Position numbers and translations under genes: made by a program. This document shows, piece by piece, positions 9,762 through 17,034 of a DNA stretch of 29,469 nt (within the stretch, counting starts at the first letter, position 1; every line of letters starts with the position of its first letter). This stretch comes from Strigomonas culicis (Eukaryota > Euglenozoa > Kinetoplastea > Trypanosomatida > Trypanosomatidae), in the NCBI GenBank assembly GCA_000482145.1, contig AUXH01000198.1, positions 1 through 29,469 of the forward strand, in the 5' to 3' direction. A model generated the notes under the pieces. That model was not told the origin of the DNA and did not search any database. It saw only the letters and a program-made list of their open reading frames with translations.

Positions 9762-9836
9762 CTATTCGGAAAATAGACCGAGAGGAGCGAGAAACAAGAG
9801 AGCGGGAAGGAGGGAAGGAGGGGGGAGAGGGGGGTA
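9762..9836 (-). promoter_or_regulatory. Likely SL acceptor abutting the FAM91 start codon
   Basis: On the minus strand a C/T-rich tract (9836-9770) contains no AG until GAATAG at 9767-9762, and the ATG begins at the very next base, 9761. If this AG is used the mRNA has a 5' UTR consisting only of the spliced leader. The next in-frame ATG is about 69 codons later, inside the conserved domain, so a downstream start is unlikely. Confidence 0.55.
9804..9834 (+). other. G-quadruplex-forming motif, first of two
   Basis: The plus strand has four G runs (9804-9806, 9812-9814, 9820-9825 and 9829-9834) separated by 3-5 base A/G loops, which fits the G3+N1-7 quadruplex pattern. It is the complement of the FAM91 polypyrimidine tract and therefore lies on the template strand for transcription. 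Confidence 0.6.
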
Positions 9837-9971
9837 GTGGAGAACAAAGTGCAAAGGTAAAGCGGTTGCGCATCTTCTCAAGAAGGAGTACCCACAGCCT
9901 CAAAGGTATCGATAACGGTGTGCAAGCGCACCCATCAAACGATGTGTAGTATGCGGAGATAAGGGGATGGA

Positions 9972-9988
9972 GGGAGGGAGGGAGGGGG
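9972..9988 (+). other. G-quadruplex-forming motif, second of two
   Basis: Four G runs (9972-9974, 9976-9978, 9980-9982, 9984-9988) are separated by single A bases, a compact quadruplex pattern. It sits 55 bases before the end of the RNase H2C coding region (plus coordinates), in its presumed 3' UTR, on the template strand. Confidence 0.6.
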
Positions 9989-10042
9989 TCTATGGTTGTT
10001 TATATTATGTAACAAATACAGATGCAAATGTATATAGCGGCT

Positions 10043-10453
10043 CTATGTGTGCAGATCGTTCGCCAAGTTGACCCAGTTGCTGATCGTATCGGTGTTCTCC
10101 GGTCTGCGGTCATGTTCCCACTGCACGAAGCGATCAGAGGACGCAAACACATGATTGGCATCACTCACCAAGCACACTTCACTAGCAATGGACTCTTCCA
10201 TTGCGGACGCGCGAGTCCCCGGGTCAGCTTTGGAGAAGGAAAGCAAGGCTATGCTGTAGTCTTTTGGGGTACAAATCATCTGCCCCTGCAAAAACCGGCC
10301 TCGGAAGGTGTTCGTAAGAGGTTCGTCTTCCACACCCGTGCTACTACGTGTGCGTGAAGAAAAGTTCTCCGCGACATTGGTGGTACCTTCAAAGTATGTT
10401 TTAATGGGGAGTGAGTGAAACTCAACAGCAGCAAACCCCGCATTTTCGGGCAT
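10043..10453 (-). CDS. RNASEH2C: Ribonuclease H2 subunit C homologue
   Basis: 136 residues from the ATG at 10453-10451 to TAG at 10045-10043. The RNase H2C pattern is visible: VEFHSLPIKTYFEG at the N-terminus (10-23), the hallmark FRGRFLQGQ (50-58), a following hydrophobic strand SIALLSF, and a C-terminal aromatic/acidic segment ending NWVNLANDLH that matches the family end. RNase H2C and B form the scaffold for catalytic subunit A, which removes ribonucleotides and RNA-DNA hybrids in the nucleus. The frame is open 28 codons further upstream, but that part translates a T-rich tract into a false hydrophobic segment and precedes the AG at 10459-10458, so the shorter start is chosen. The subunit is small and divergent; I am fairly confident from the FRGR motif and termini, but not from overall identity. 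Confidence 0.75.
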   Translation of the reverse strand: MPENAGFAAVEFHSLPIKTYFEGTTNVAENFSSRTRSSTGVEDEPLTNTFRGRFLQGQMICTPKDYSIALLSFSKADPGTRASAMEESIASEVCLVSDANHVFASSDRFVQWEHDRRPENTDTISNWVNLANDLHT

Positions 10454-10457
10454 TCCG

Positions 10458-10470
10458 CTAAAAAAAAAAC
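10458..10470 (-). promoter_or_regulatory. Likely SL acceptor of the RNase H2C gene
   Basis: On the minus strand a run of ten T (10469-10460) is followed at once by AG (10459-10458) and then four bases before the ATG. Another AG at 10471-10470 is possible; both lead to the same start codon. The remaining gap to 10770 (317 bases in all) holds A-rich sequence and the presumed 3' UTR of the SMYD4-like gene; nothing else is seen. Confidence 0.55.
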
Positions 10471-10770
10471 TAAAGTCCTTTATCATATAAGCGGCAAAAA
10501 GGAAAGAGAAGTAAAACAGTGTAATTGAAGTACTCAACAGCAGCAGAGTAAATATCAGAAGAATGAAAGAGGGGCTACAATTAAAAAAAAAGGAAGGTAG
10601 ATCATGCAGAGCAGGATCACTGCCATGGAGACCTCTTACACGTTTGCCAAGATAGAAAAGGCTATTTAGTAGGTTTCTGTATTATGTTGATATGGTCATG
10701 GGTGTGATTAACATTTATATGTGCACAGTCGAGTGCAACAGACGATCGTGTGGGCATGAGAAATGGCTGC

Positions 10771-12498
10771 TCAGGCAGCTGGTTCTGGTTCTTCGTCTGC
10801 AACATCGTACAGCACACCCAATCGGCCTAGGTGCGCCAGGAGAGGAGAATCTGTCGCTTTCTCTGACAAGCAGCAGAGCGCATTGCGTATTTTCATTTGC
10901 TTCACGGGGAGGGCACCTGGGACAATGCACTCCCACAAGAGAAGCTCCTGCAGACAGCTTGCGAGGCACTTCTTTGTGTCATTCATGACAGAGTAGAGGA
11001 ACGTTAACGTGTTCCGCACGTCATGGCACAAGTAGTGGAATGGGAAAAGGTGTACGAGCATCTCCGACAGCAGCGCCTCAAGACGCTCCACCTCGCGCGG
11101 GCTTAGGTCGTCGGGCCCACGGCAGCGCACCGCCGAGCAAGCCGTCTGCACCTGTGCGTGATAGTGCTTCGTGGCGTCCTGCCGGGATCCGGTCTGCACT
11201 GCCACAATCGCCTTTTCAAAGGGGTCTGTGGCGCTTCCTTCACAGCGCTCACATCGACAGGAGAAGAAGTAACGCTCTGCCAGGGCGTCCTGGCGCAGCT
11301 TCGCGGGCCAGTACAGCTGTGGCATGTAGGCGATGGTGAGCTCCTCTCCCTTGTACACACGCCGCACCGTACAGATGCAGTTTCGGTCTGCGTCGATCGC
11401 ACAGTTCGGTGCGCAAGAATGATTAAAAAAGGAAGTAATGTTCCCTTTACCGACAAAAAGACTCTGCCCAACGCCCAGTCCAGTGGCGTCGCAGATCTCC
11501 AGCGCGTTGCAGCGAATGATGCCCACCACTTTGGCGATGGCGTCGCACGTCTCGTTTGGTAAGAGGTCACGCACCAGCGGCACCATGGGAAAGCGCTGCG
11601 CCACCTCATCCGTGTGCGCCTCCAACGTGAAGATCTGCTCGTGCCCCTCCTTGCCGGCGCGGATGCCGGAAAAGGTTGTAATGCAGTGGAACGCCGTCTC
11701 GAAGAACTCCTCGGGGACATCCAAGTGCTGCGCTCCGACGTTGGCGGCCATTACCTTCAGCTTCATCAACGGCGTGCACTCATACTGCGCATGCGCTGAT
11801 GCATGGCTCTCCAAGCAGGACGGGGAGCAATAAAACACCATGTTGCACGTCGGGCACGGCAGCACGGAAGGCCGGGTTGCCTCGTGGAGCACGCATCCGC
11901 AGCTGACACAACAGCCTCGGCCCTCCGTCTCTTCATACGCCGAGACGGAGAAGGGGCCTAGTGTGCTACTCACCTCGGCGAAGGGTGGAATGTCCATCTG
12001 CGCCACCACGCCAAAGCCACAAGAGCCTTTGCGCACCGCCAGCGCGTCCTCTAGCGAGCCGCTCGCCGTGGCGCGCCGCTTGTCTTCCAGCATCTGGCCG
12101 ATCGCTGCTGCTAAAAAGGGCCGACTGCTTTCCTCCAGAGCTGGCAGCTCATACACAGCGCGGCAGAGGAGCATGAAGGCCGTATGAGGGCCCTCACCCG
12201 CTCCATACAGAGAAGCGTCTTCCATAAGGCAACGTCCCCACGCCGCGTTCGCCTTACCGAAAATCGAGTTCACCTGCAACGCCCGCTTGGCCACCTTGAT
12301 GCACGCGGCTCTATCCTGCATCTTCAGCAAGCAGGTGAGAGCATTTCCCGCGCTCTTTGTGTACTCATCTAGTGTCTTGTTGATACCGCTTGCCGTTACG
12401 TCGTCATACAGATCCATTGCCTGTATATAAAGGGGCACCGCTTTGTGAGGCTCGCCACTCGCTACGAACGCATTCCCCTGTAATCTTAGTTCCTCCAT
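10771..12498 (-). CDS. TPR-SET-MYND protein, SMYD4-like lysine methyltransferase
   Basis: 575 residues, ATG at 12498-12496, TGA stop. Residues 2-90 look like tetratricopeptide helices (LRLQGNAFVASGEPHKAVPLY; GKANAAWGRC). A SET N-part begins at KGSCGFGVVAQMDI (157-170). A MYND zinc finger follows with Cys197, Cys200, Cys215, Cys218, Cys224, Cys228, His236 and Cys241. The SET core resumes with NITSFFNHSCAPNC (353-366) and GEELTIAYMP (384-393), and the post-SET cluster is Cys414, Cys416, Cys419. An N-terminal TPR with a MYND-split SET is the SMYD4 arrangement. The NHSC and GEEL motifs that bind S-adenosylmethionine and complete the active site are intact, so it is probably active; the substrate is unknown. 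The open frame extends 39 codons upstream to a TTG through translated polypyrimidine tract, giving a false transmembrane segment that I excluded. Confidence 0.9.
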   Translation of the reverse strand: MEELRLQGNAFVASGEPHKAVPLYIQAMDLYDDVTASGINKTLDEYTKSAGNALTCLLKMQDRAACIKVAKRALQVNSIFGKANAAWGRCLMEDASLYGAGEGPHTAFMLLCRAVYELPALEESSRPFLAAAIGQMLEDKRRATASGSLEDALAVRKGSCGFGVVAQMDIPPFAEVSSTLGPFSVSAYEETEGRGCCVSCGCVLHEATRPSVLPCPTCNMVFYCSPSCLESHASAHAQYECTPLMKLKVMAANVGAQHLDVPEEFFETAFHCITTFSGIRAGKEGHEQIFTLEAHTDEVAQRFPMVPLVRDLLPNETCDAIAKVVGIIRCNALEICDATGLGVGQSLFVGKGNITSFFNHSCAPNCAIDADRNCICTVRRVYKGEELTIAYMPQLYWPAKLRQDALAERYFFSCRCERCEGSATDPFEKAIVAVQTGSRQDATKHYHAQVQTACSAVRCRGPDDLSPREVERLEALLSEMLVHLFPFHYLCHDVRNTLTFLYSVMNDTKKCLASCLQELLLWECIVPGALPVKQMKIRNALCCLSEKATDSPLLAHLGRLGVLYDVADEEPEPAA

Positions 12499-12521
12499 GC
12501 CTAAACAGGAGTTGAGTGTTT

Positions 12522-12554
12522 CTGATACAAAACGTAAAAAAAAAAGAAGAACAA
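12522..12554 (-). promoter_or_regulatory. Likely SL acceptor of the SMYD4-like gene
   Basis: On the minus strand a T/C tract (12554-12536) is followed by TATCAG, with the AG at 12523-12522, leaving a 23-base leader. A later AG at 12504-12503 is a possible alternative. The gap between coding regions is 12499-12902 (404 bases) and also holds the GT repeat and the orphan reading frame listed separately. Confidence 0.55.
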
Positions 12555-12658
12555 TAGACAGCGAGAGAGAGAACACTAAAATACACACAAAAAAAAAAAT
12601 GGAGTGGACAGGCAACTAAGACGGAGAATGAGAACACCAATGAGAAACCTTAATTCAT

Positions 12659-12802
12659 TTAGCTGTTTGCTTCCACATAACGCCAAGCACTCTGCAGCAG
12701 ATAAAGTGCCCATGAGTGCTTCTCGTTGGGTAAGGTGTCGGCGTCAACGGCAACCTCTGCGACTCCCCCCGTTTGGATAGATTGGCACACGCACATATAT
12801 GA
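12659..12802 (-). other. Orphan short reading frame with coding-like codon use, function unknown
   Basis: Between the two flanking genes a minus-strand frame ends at TAA (12661-12659). Its last ~35 residues look protein-like (VAEVAVDADTLPNEKHSWAL, then a segment with Trp and Tyr ending in VEANS) and use GC-ending codons like the real genes nearby. Upstream it passes into translated GT repeat, and I see no convincing acceptor AG before an in-frame ATG. It could be a tiny gene, the remnant of one, or chance. I do not recognise it. Confidence 0.2.
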
Positions 12803-12820
12803 GCATGTATACATATAGAG

Positions 12821-12821
<1 letters not shown>

Positions 12822-12852
<31 letters not shown>
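12822..12852. repeat. (TG)n microsatellite
   Basis: About 15 uninterrupted TG units on the plus strand, in the presumed 3' UTR of the small hypothetical gene at 12903-13445. It is preceded by GTATACATATAGAGA, a flank that nearly recurs at the other GT repeat in this window. Confidence 0.95.
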
Positions 12853-12854
<2 letters not shown>

Positions 12855-12902
12855 GGGGTATGGAGGTGGGGGGAACAATAAAAGACAGGATAGTGAAGCG
12901 AC

Positions 12903-13445
12903 CTACTCTGGCCGCTTTCGCTTCCTACCTTCCTCCGTTGGAAGTGTGCCTTTTCCACTGACCGCCAACAGAACATCCGGGCCTAGTACTTGCCGTACGT
13001 GCAGCAGTGAGGTGTCGCGCAAGACACGCTCGACCTCCTCCTCGGCGCGCAGCAGCGGTGCCCGGTCCTTCGCGGCGTCTTGTACACCACGCACGTGAAA
13101 AAAGTAGTGGTTATTTGCGTCTTTTTTAAAAACGCCACTGTCATCATACGGCGTAAGCGCGCGATCTTCTTTCTGCACAAGTCCGTTTTCCTTCTCTATG
13201 GCAAACATACACCCCACGTGGAGACGCGCGAAGCACATCCGTGGGTCCGTTCTCATGATAGCAGACAGGCAGTCCTTCCTGTCAAGCGTCGGCGCCACCT
13301 CCTCATACGCATGAAGCGCAGCTGTTTCCTCTATGAATTCCGCGATGCACTTCGGCTGGTATTCTACATCGCCGTCTACTATTTCTTTTTTAATCTTCGC
13401 ATCATGCACAACAGGCTCATCGAGTTGTGGACTCGATGTGCTCAT
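12903..13445 (-). CDS. Small hypothetical protein with basic C-terminal tail
   Basis: 180 residues, ATG at 13445-13443, TAG stop. I do not recognise a family. The middle (30-160) looks like a folded, mixed helix/strand domain with a Cys pair in MCFARLHVGCMFAIE (70-84) and an aromatic strand NNHYFFHVRG (111-120). The last ten residues, EEGRKRKRPE, contain a short basic cluster that could be a nuclear localisation signal. A longer in-frame start at 13520 exists (a real ATG) but lies upstream of the strong polypyrimidine-CAG acceptor and would add a hydrophobic segment made of translated tract, so it was rejected. Confidence 0.75.
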   Translation of the reverse strand: MSTSSPQLDEPVVHDAKIKKEIVDGDVEYQPKCIAEFIEETAALHAYEEVAPTLDRKDCLSAIMRTDPRMCFARLHVGCMFAIEKENGLVQKEDRALTPYDDSGVFKKDANNHYFFHVRGVQDAAKDRAPLLRAEEEVERVLRDTSLLHVRQVLGPDVLLAVSGKGTLPTEEGRKRKRPE

Positions 13446-13457
13446 CGTGAAAATGTA

Positions 13458-13510
13458 CTGGAAAAGAAGAATAGCGAAAGGAGAGAAGGAAAGAAAAACA
13501 AAAACAATAG
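13458..13510 (-). promoter_or_regulatory. Likely SL acceptor of the small hypothetical gene
   Basis: This is one of the clearest acceptors in the window: a long T/C tract on the minus strand (13510-13462) ends TTTTCCAG, with the AG at 13459-13458, then 12 bases to the ATG at 13445. The rest of the 289-base gap up to 13734 is homopolymer-rich spacer. Confidence 0.65.
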
Positions 13511-13734
13511 ACGCCTCCATATGGGTAATAAAGAAAACGAGAAGCGTGAGCCACTTATACTGAGCTCTTACAACAATAACAATTAAAGGGGACGGGTACT
13601 TCTATGTTCTCTCTTTTCTCTTTTTTTCTTTTTTTTTACAGATATAAAAGGGAGAAAATGAAAAAAAAAAAGAGTATACAATAAACAATTGGCAAAACAG
13701 ATATTGTACATATAAATATTATATGTATAAGCAT

Positions 13735-15156
13735 TTACACTGCGTCCTTGATGTAAACAGTCTCATTCTTTTTCTTCAGGTCCGCATTCCACGCATAGAG
13801 CTCACGTCTGCGCCGCTCTTTTAGTTTTCTCGCCTCTTCGTTAGTGGTCAGCGCTGCTGAAACCGGAGAGCCTGTATTGACAGGGTTCGGTGTGCTTTTT
13901 CCTCTCTTTGCGGAATTATTACCAGTCGAAATAAGTGGCCTCCTCACCTGGGAGGACTTGGGGGTGCCTTGCTGGGACCTTGTCCGTGCGGTTTGCGAGG
14001 ACAGATGCTGCGACCGCGTCGACTTCACAATAGACGGCGTGGTGTTGCCTCGTCGCGAGGTGGAAGGGGGCTCGTGTGGCGTCAGTGCGGGGGACGCGGG
14101 CCCTTGTCTCAGGAGGTCGACCGCGCCGTCCGCCACAGGGGTGCTCGGGGAGTAAGGGAAGTACCGACCGGCATCCGAGGAGCGCAAGCTTATGGTGTCG
14201 ACCAGCGTGAAGGTACAGCACGTCTCCTCCTGCGGCGAGGACGCACCGTGTGAGCAGGCGCTGGGCGGCTTTGTGTCATCGATGCCGCACTTCGCACTGC
14301 CCTGGCTGTCCACGTGGCTCAACGACATGTTGAGCGCAATAGCACTGGACTCGGCCCGCTCCGAGCCGCACGCGCGCCCGGCAAGGGGGGACGGGGACGT
14401 CCCCTGGCGCCCGCTCAATGGAGCGGCTAGGACCTCCACGCTCCTCGCAACCAACGCCTCAGGGACCTGCGGCCGCACATAGGCGGTCCCTCCCTCACCG
14501 TGGCGGTGCAGGGGCGTGAAGGAGCGCGTCGGCGCGAGACATGGTTGCGACGGGGTCACGGAGCACGAGGAGGCTTGCTGCGGTCGGTGGCACGCTGCTG
14601 CCGCGCCCCCCATATTCACGCTGGGCATGCTGTACCGTGCCGTCGCCGGTTCCCCCTTAGCGGAGCCGACCCGCATCGTCATGGACTGCTGGCACCTATC
14701 CCACAGCCTCTGCGGCACCCACGGGGCGGTGGCGGACTCCGTGCCACTGGAGCTCTGCGGTGACAAGTACACCGCCGGCAGCACCGACGGTAATACCATC
14801 TCGGTGGCCTCTATCCTGCGGAGCGGCAGCTCTGTCTTGCTCTCCGGATGGACCCCTTGCGCGACCTGTATGCATCCCGCAGGCGGCGGAGTGTCGGGGA
14901 GGGACGCGTAAGTGCCGCTGTTCGGCTGTAGTTGGTAAAGCCGTTCTTGAAGAGGTGCTCGTCCCTGTGCGCGCGGATCCGACGAGCCGATTCTCGCGCG
15001 GCCCACCTTCTGCATTGGTGAACTTGTCACCAGTGGTGGTGGTGATGTATGATGCACACCTCTCGTGTGCCTTGCGCGCGCGCTGGACGGGGGTGCCTTG
15101 TCGTACTTTTTGTCATCGCGTCTGCTTCGTGTGCCGCCGTTAGCACAAGTGGGCAT
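13735..15156 (-). CDS. Ser/Pro/Thr-rich, mostly disordered hypothetical protein with basic C-terminus
   Basis: 473 residues, ATG at 15156-15154, TAA stop. Nearly the whole chain is low complexity, rich in Ser, Pro, Thr, Gly and Arg, with no membrane span, zinc site or enzyme motif that I can see. Many S/T-P pairs (for example TPKSSQVRRP, STPNPVNTGSP) suggest a phosphorylated, disordered scaffold. The last ~40 residues differ: EEARKLKERRRRELYAWNAD (from about residue 438) reads as a charged helix and is the part most likely to be conserved. The coding strand is GC-rich, unlike the flanking A/T-rich spacers, which supports it as a true gene despite lack of homology. It could be a cytoskeletal or regulatory protein; there is no basis for choosing. 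Confidence 0.7.
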   Translation of the reverse strand: MPTCANGGTRSRRDDKKYDKAPPSSARARHTRGVHHTSPPPLVTSSPMQKVGRARIGSSDPRAQGRAPLQERLYQLQPNSGTYASLPDTPPPAGCIQVAQGVHPESKTELPLRRIEATEMVLPSVLPAVYLSPQSSSGTESATAPWVPQRLWDRCQQSMTMRVGSAKGEPATARYSMPSVNMGGAAAACHRPQQASSCSVTPSQPCLAPTRSFTPLHRHGEGGTAYVRPQVPEALVARSVEVLAAPLSGRQGTSPSPLAGRACGSERAESSAIALNMSLSHVDSQGSAKCGIDDTKPPSACSHGASSPQEETCCTFTLVDTISLRSSDAGRYFPYSPSTPVADGAVDLLRQGPASPALTPHEPPSTSRRGNTTPSIVKSTRSQHLSSQTARTRSQQGTPKSSQVRRPLISTGNNSAKRGKSTPNPVNTGSPVSAALTTNEEARKLKERRRRELYAWNADLKKKNETVYIKDAV

Positions 15157-15257
15157 AAGAATCTATTTCCGCCTCACTTTGTCTTCTATAGATGTGGATA
15201 GCACAATAATTATGCTAATAAAAATTAAAAAACAGACACCCTCTATCTCACGTAGTA

Positions 15258-15276
15258 CTGTATAAAAAGAGAGAGA
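15258..15276 (-). promoter_or_regulatory. Likely SL acceptor of the disordered hypothetical gene
   Basis: On the minus strand CTCTCTCTTTTTATACAG ends with its AG at 15259-15258, leaving a ~101-base leader without any ATG. A second candidate AG at 15216-15215 follows a T-rich run. The rest of the 475-base gap 15157-15631 is A/T-rich presumed 3' UTR of PRMT1; nothing else is seen. Confidence 0.5.
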
Positions 15277-15631
15277 TACGGCGCAGCAAAACATGAAGTG
15301 AATCATGTGGAGAATGAAAGCGAGAGAAAGAAAGGTAAGTAAACAAGGAACAAAAATTTGTTTTATAGATAGGTGAGTATGTACATGTGTGTTCAGTTAC
15401 ATAGTTTAGCTTCCCGTTGCAGAAAAAAAAAATGTTGTTTTTAGTCTTTCAGTGGATCACATGATTACACGCTTCCTTAGTTCATCAATATCAGGTTTTT
15501 GTTTTCTCGACCACCTTTACTGTGATGTTAATTCTTTTTTTTTTAAAGTGTTTTAATCCATTATTTAATTTAAGTGTTAGATGCTTATCCCGTCATGCTC
15601 CGTGCCGTCACCACCGCGTTTGCCTTTGAGC

Positions 15632-16627
15632 TCACCGCAGGCGGAAGTCTTGTTTGTACTTGCAGCACATCGCCCTGCCATCGAAATCAATATCCAACGC
15701 AATATCTAAATCTCTCGGATTATCTACATTGGGATTGCAGTGCATATGGAAGGATGCCTTCTCACCCTTCGCCATCGTGAGGGGGTGGAACAGATAAAGC
15801 ACGGTCTGCTGCCAGTGGGTACGATCCAGCAGAGGCGACGTATCAAGAACGACGTGCTCGTGTCCAGCTTGGAACGGCGTGTCGAAGTGAACGGACACCG
15901 CGTCCATGACGCCATCCTGCTGCGCCTCCAGCACAAAGTCGCTGTCGAACGACAAATCTGCCTCGGTCACGGTGTTGATCTGGAAGGAAAAGAACTTGAC
16001 AATGTCGGTGCCGATTTGGCCGGGCTCCACCGTGTCCACCAACGGTTCGATGTAGCTCAGGCGCTTGAAGTAAGAGAAGTCGATGCCGCGCACATTGTCC
16101 CAGACATCAAACTTCTGCTCCTTGTACTGCGGGTCGCTAATACCGCAGGCGTACATGTTCGCGCGGTCGGGCAGTATCTTCACGTCCGGTGTCCCCCAGC
16201 GGTCACGCGCATAGAGGACTGTGTTGAGCATGGATTCGTACAACAAGAAGTACCCCATCCACTCACTGATAATAATATCGACCTTTTCATCCAACTCTAG
16301 CTCTTCCACTTTGCCTTGTATGATAGTGATGACGTTTTCAAAACCGTTGTCCTTCACGATCTGACGCGCCTGGATGGCAATATTGCTGCAGTCGATGCCA
16401 ATCACCTTGCGTGCACCCGCGCGGGCAGCAAACATAGACAGGATGCCCGTGCCGCAGCCCACGTCCAGCACCACCTTGTCCTTGAACATGTGGGGGTTGC
16501 GCCAGATGGCATCACGGTAGCTCGTCGTGCGGTGCACGTCCTTCAGCATTTCCATGTGGATACCATAGTGGCTATAGGAGTCGAAGTAGTAGTCCTTATT
16601 CGCCACCGTCTTCTCCTCCGTCGACAT
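15632..16627 (-). CDS. PRMT1: Type I protein arginine N-methyltransferase 1
   Basis: 331 residues, first in-frame ATG at 16627-16625, TGA stop. It aligns end to end with human PRMT1. Landmarks: KDYYFDSYSHYGIHMEMLKD (11-30), the SAM-binding motif VLDVGCGTG (53-61), VIGIDCSN (75-82), and the double-E loop SEWMGYFLLYE with Glu122 and Glu131 (121-131). The THW loop THWQQTVLY is also present, and the C-terminus ends DFRLR. It makes omega-N-mono- and asymmetric dimethylarginine, often on RNA-binding proteins. In Trypanosoma brucei the catalytic PRMT1 works as a heteromer with an inactive paralogue; the intact active site here fits the catalytic partner. The acidic residue that holds the SAM ribose is Asp79 rather than the usual Glu, a conservative change. 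The frame continues 43 codons upstream to a TTG with a presequence-like composition, but a likely acceptor lies in that stretch. Confidence 0.96.
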   Translation of the reverse strand: MSTEEKTVANKDYYFDSYSHYGIHMEMLKDVHRTTSYRDAIWRNPHMFKDKVVLDVGCGTGILSMFAARAGARKVIGIDCSNIAIQARQIVKDNGFENVITIIQGKVEELELDEKVDIIISEWMGYFLLYESMLNTVLYARDRWGTPDVKILPDRANMYACGISDPQYKEQKFDVWDNVRGIDFSYFKRLSYIEPLVDTVEPGQIGTDIVKFFSFQINTVTEADLSFDSDFVLEAQQDGVMDAVSVHFDTPFQAGHEHVVLDTSPLLDRTHWQQTVLYLFHPLTMAKGEKASFHMHCNPNVDNPRDLDIALDIDFDGRAMCCKYKQDFRLR

Positions 16628-16667
16628 TGGCCTGTGACTCGTGCACAAAGTGAACTTGGGAAAGGCT

Positions 16668-16687
16668 CTGCGAAATGAAAAGGGGCG
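16668..16687 (-). promoter_or_regulatory. Likely SL acceptor of PRMT1
   Basis: Minus-strand CGCCCCTTTTCATTTCGCAG, with the AG at 16669-16668, gives a 40-base leader and removes the apparent upstream extension of the reading frame. The rest of the 407-base gap (16628-17034) includes an A-rich stretch near 16767-16800 and presumed 3' UTR of the SURP gene; no other feature is seen. Confidence 0.55.
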
Positions 16688-17034
16688 AAGTGTTAGCTGT
16701 CTGAAGCCCGCCAGTATGATGGAACTAGAGGAAGAGAAGTGTGAGTCAGCAAACAAACGTGTTTAAAAGAAAAGAGAACAAAAAAAAAGAAGAGATAGAG
16801 ATATACCACTTTGACGCGATGAATCAATGCTCTTACCGTTGTGTTGAACAAATGAAGGCCCTGTAACGGTCCCCTTTTAATCATACGTTGTCTTGTCTGG
16901 TTCGTTGTTGAGTGGGGTGCGCATTTGCTTACAGTACGGCTTCAAAGAGAAAAAAAAAGAAACTCAGGGAATAACAACATAGAAGTACGCCAAAGAGGTG
17001 AGCAGTGTTTTAAAGAATGAATAATACACAGTAG

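Noticed and set aside
12499..12615. N-terminal transmembrane segment on the SMYD4-like protein
   Set aside because: It is translation of the polypyrimidine tract upstream of the acceptor and begins with TTG.
16628..16756. Mitochondrial presequence-like extension of PRMT1
   Set aside because: It begins with TTG, contains no upstream ATG, and holds a likely SL acceptor at 16669-16668.
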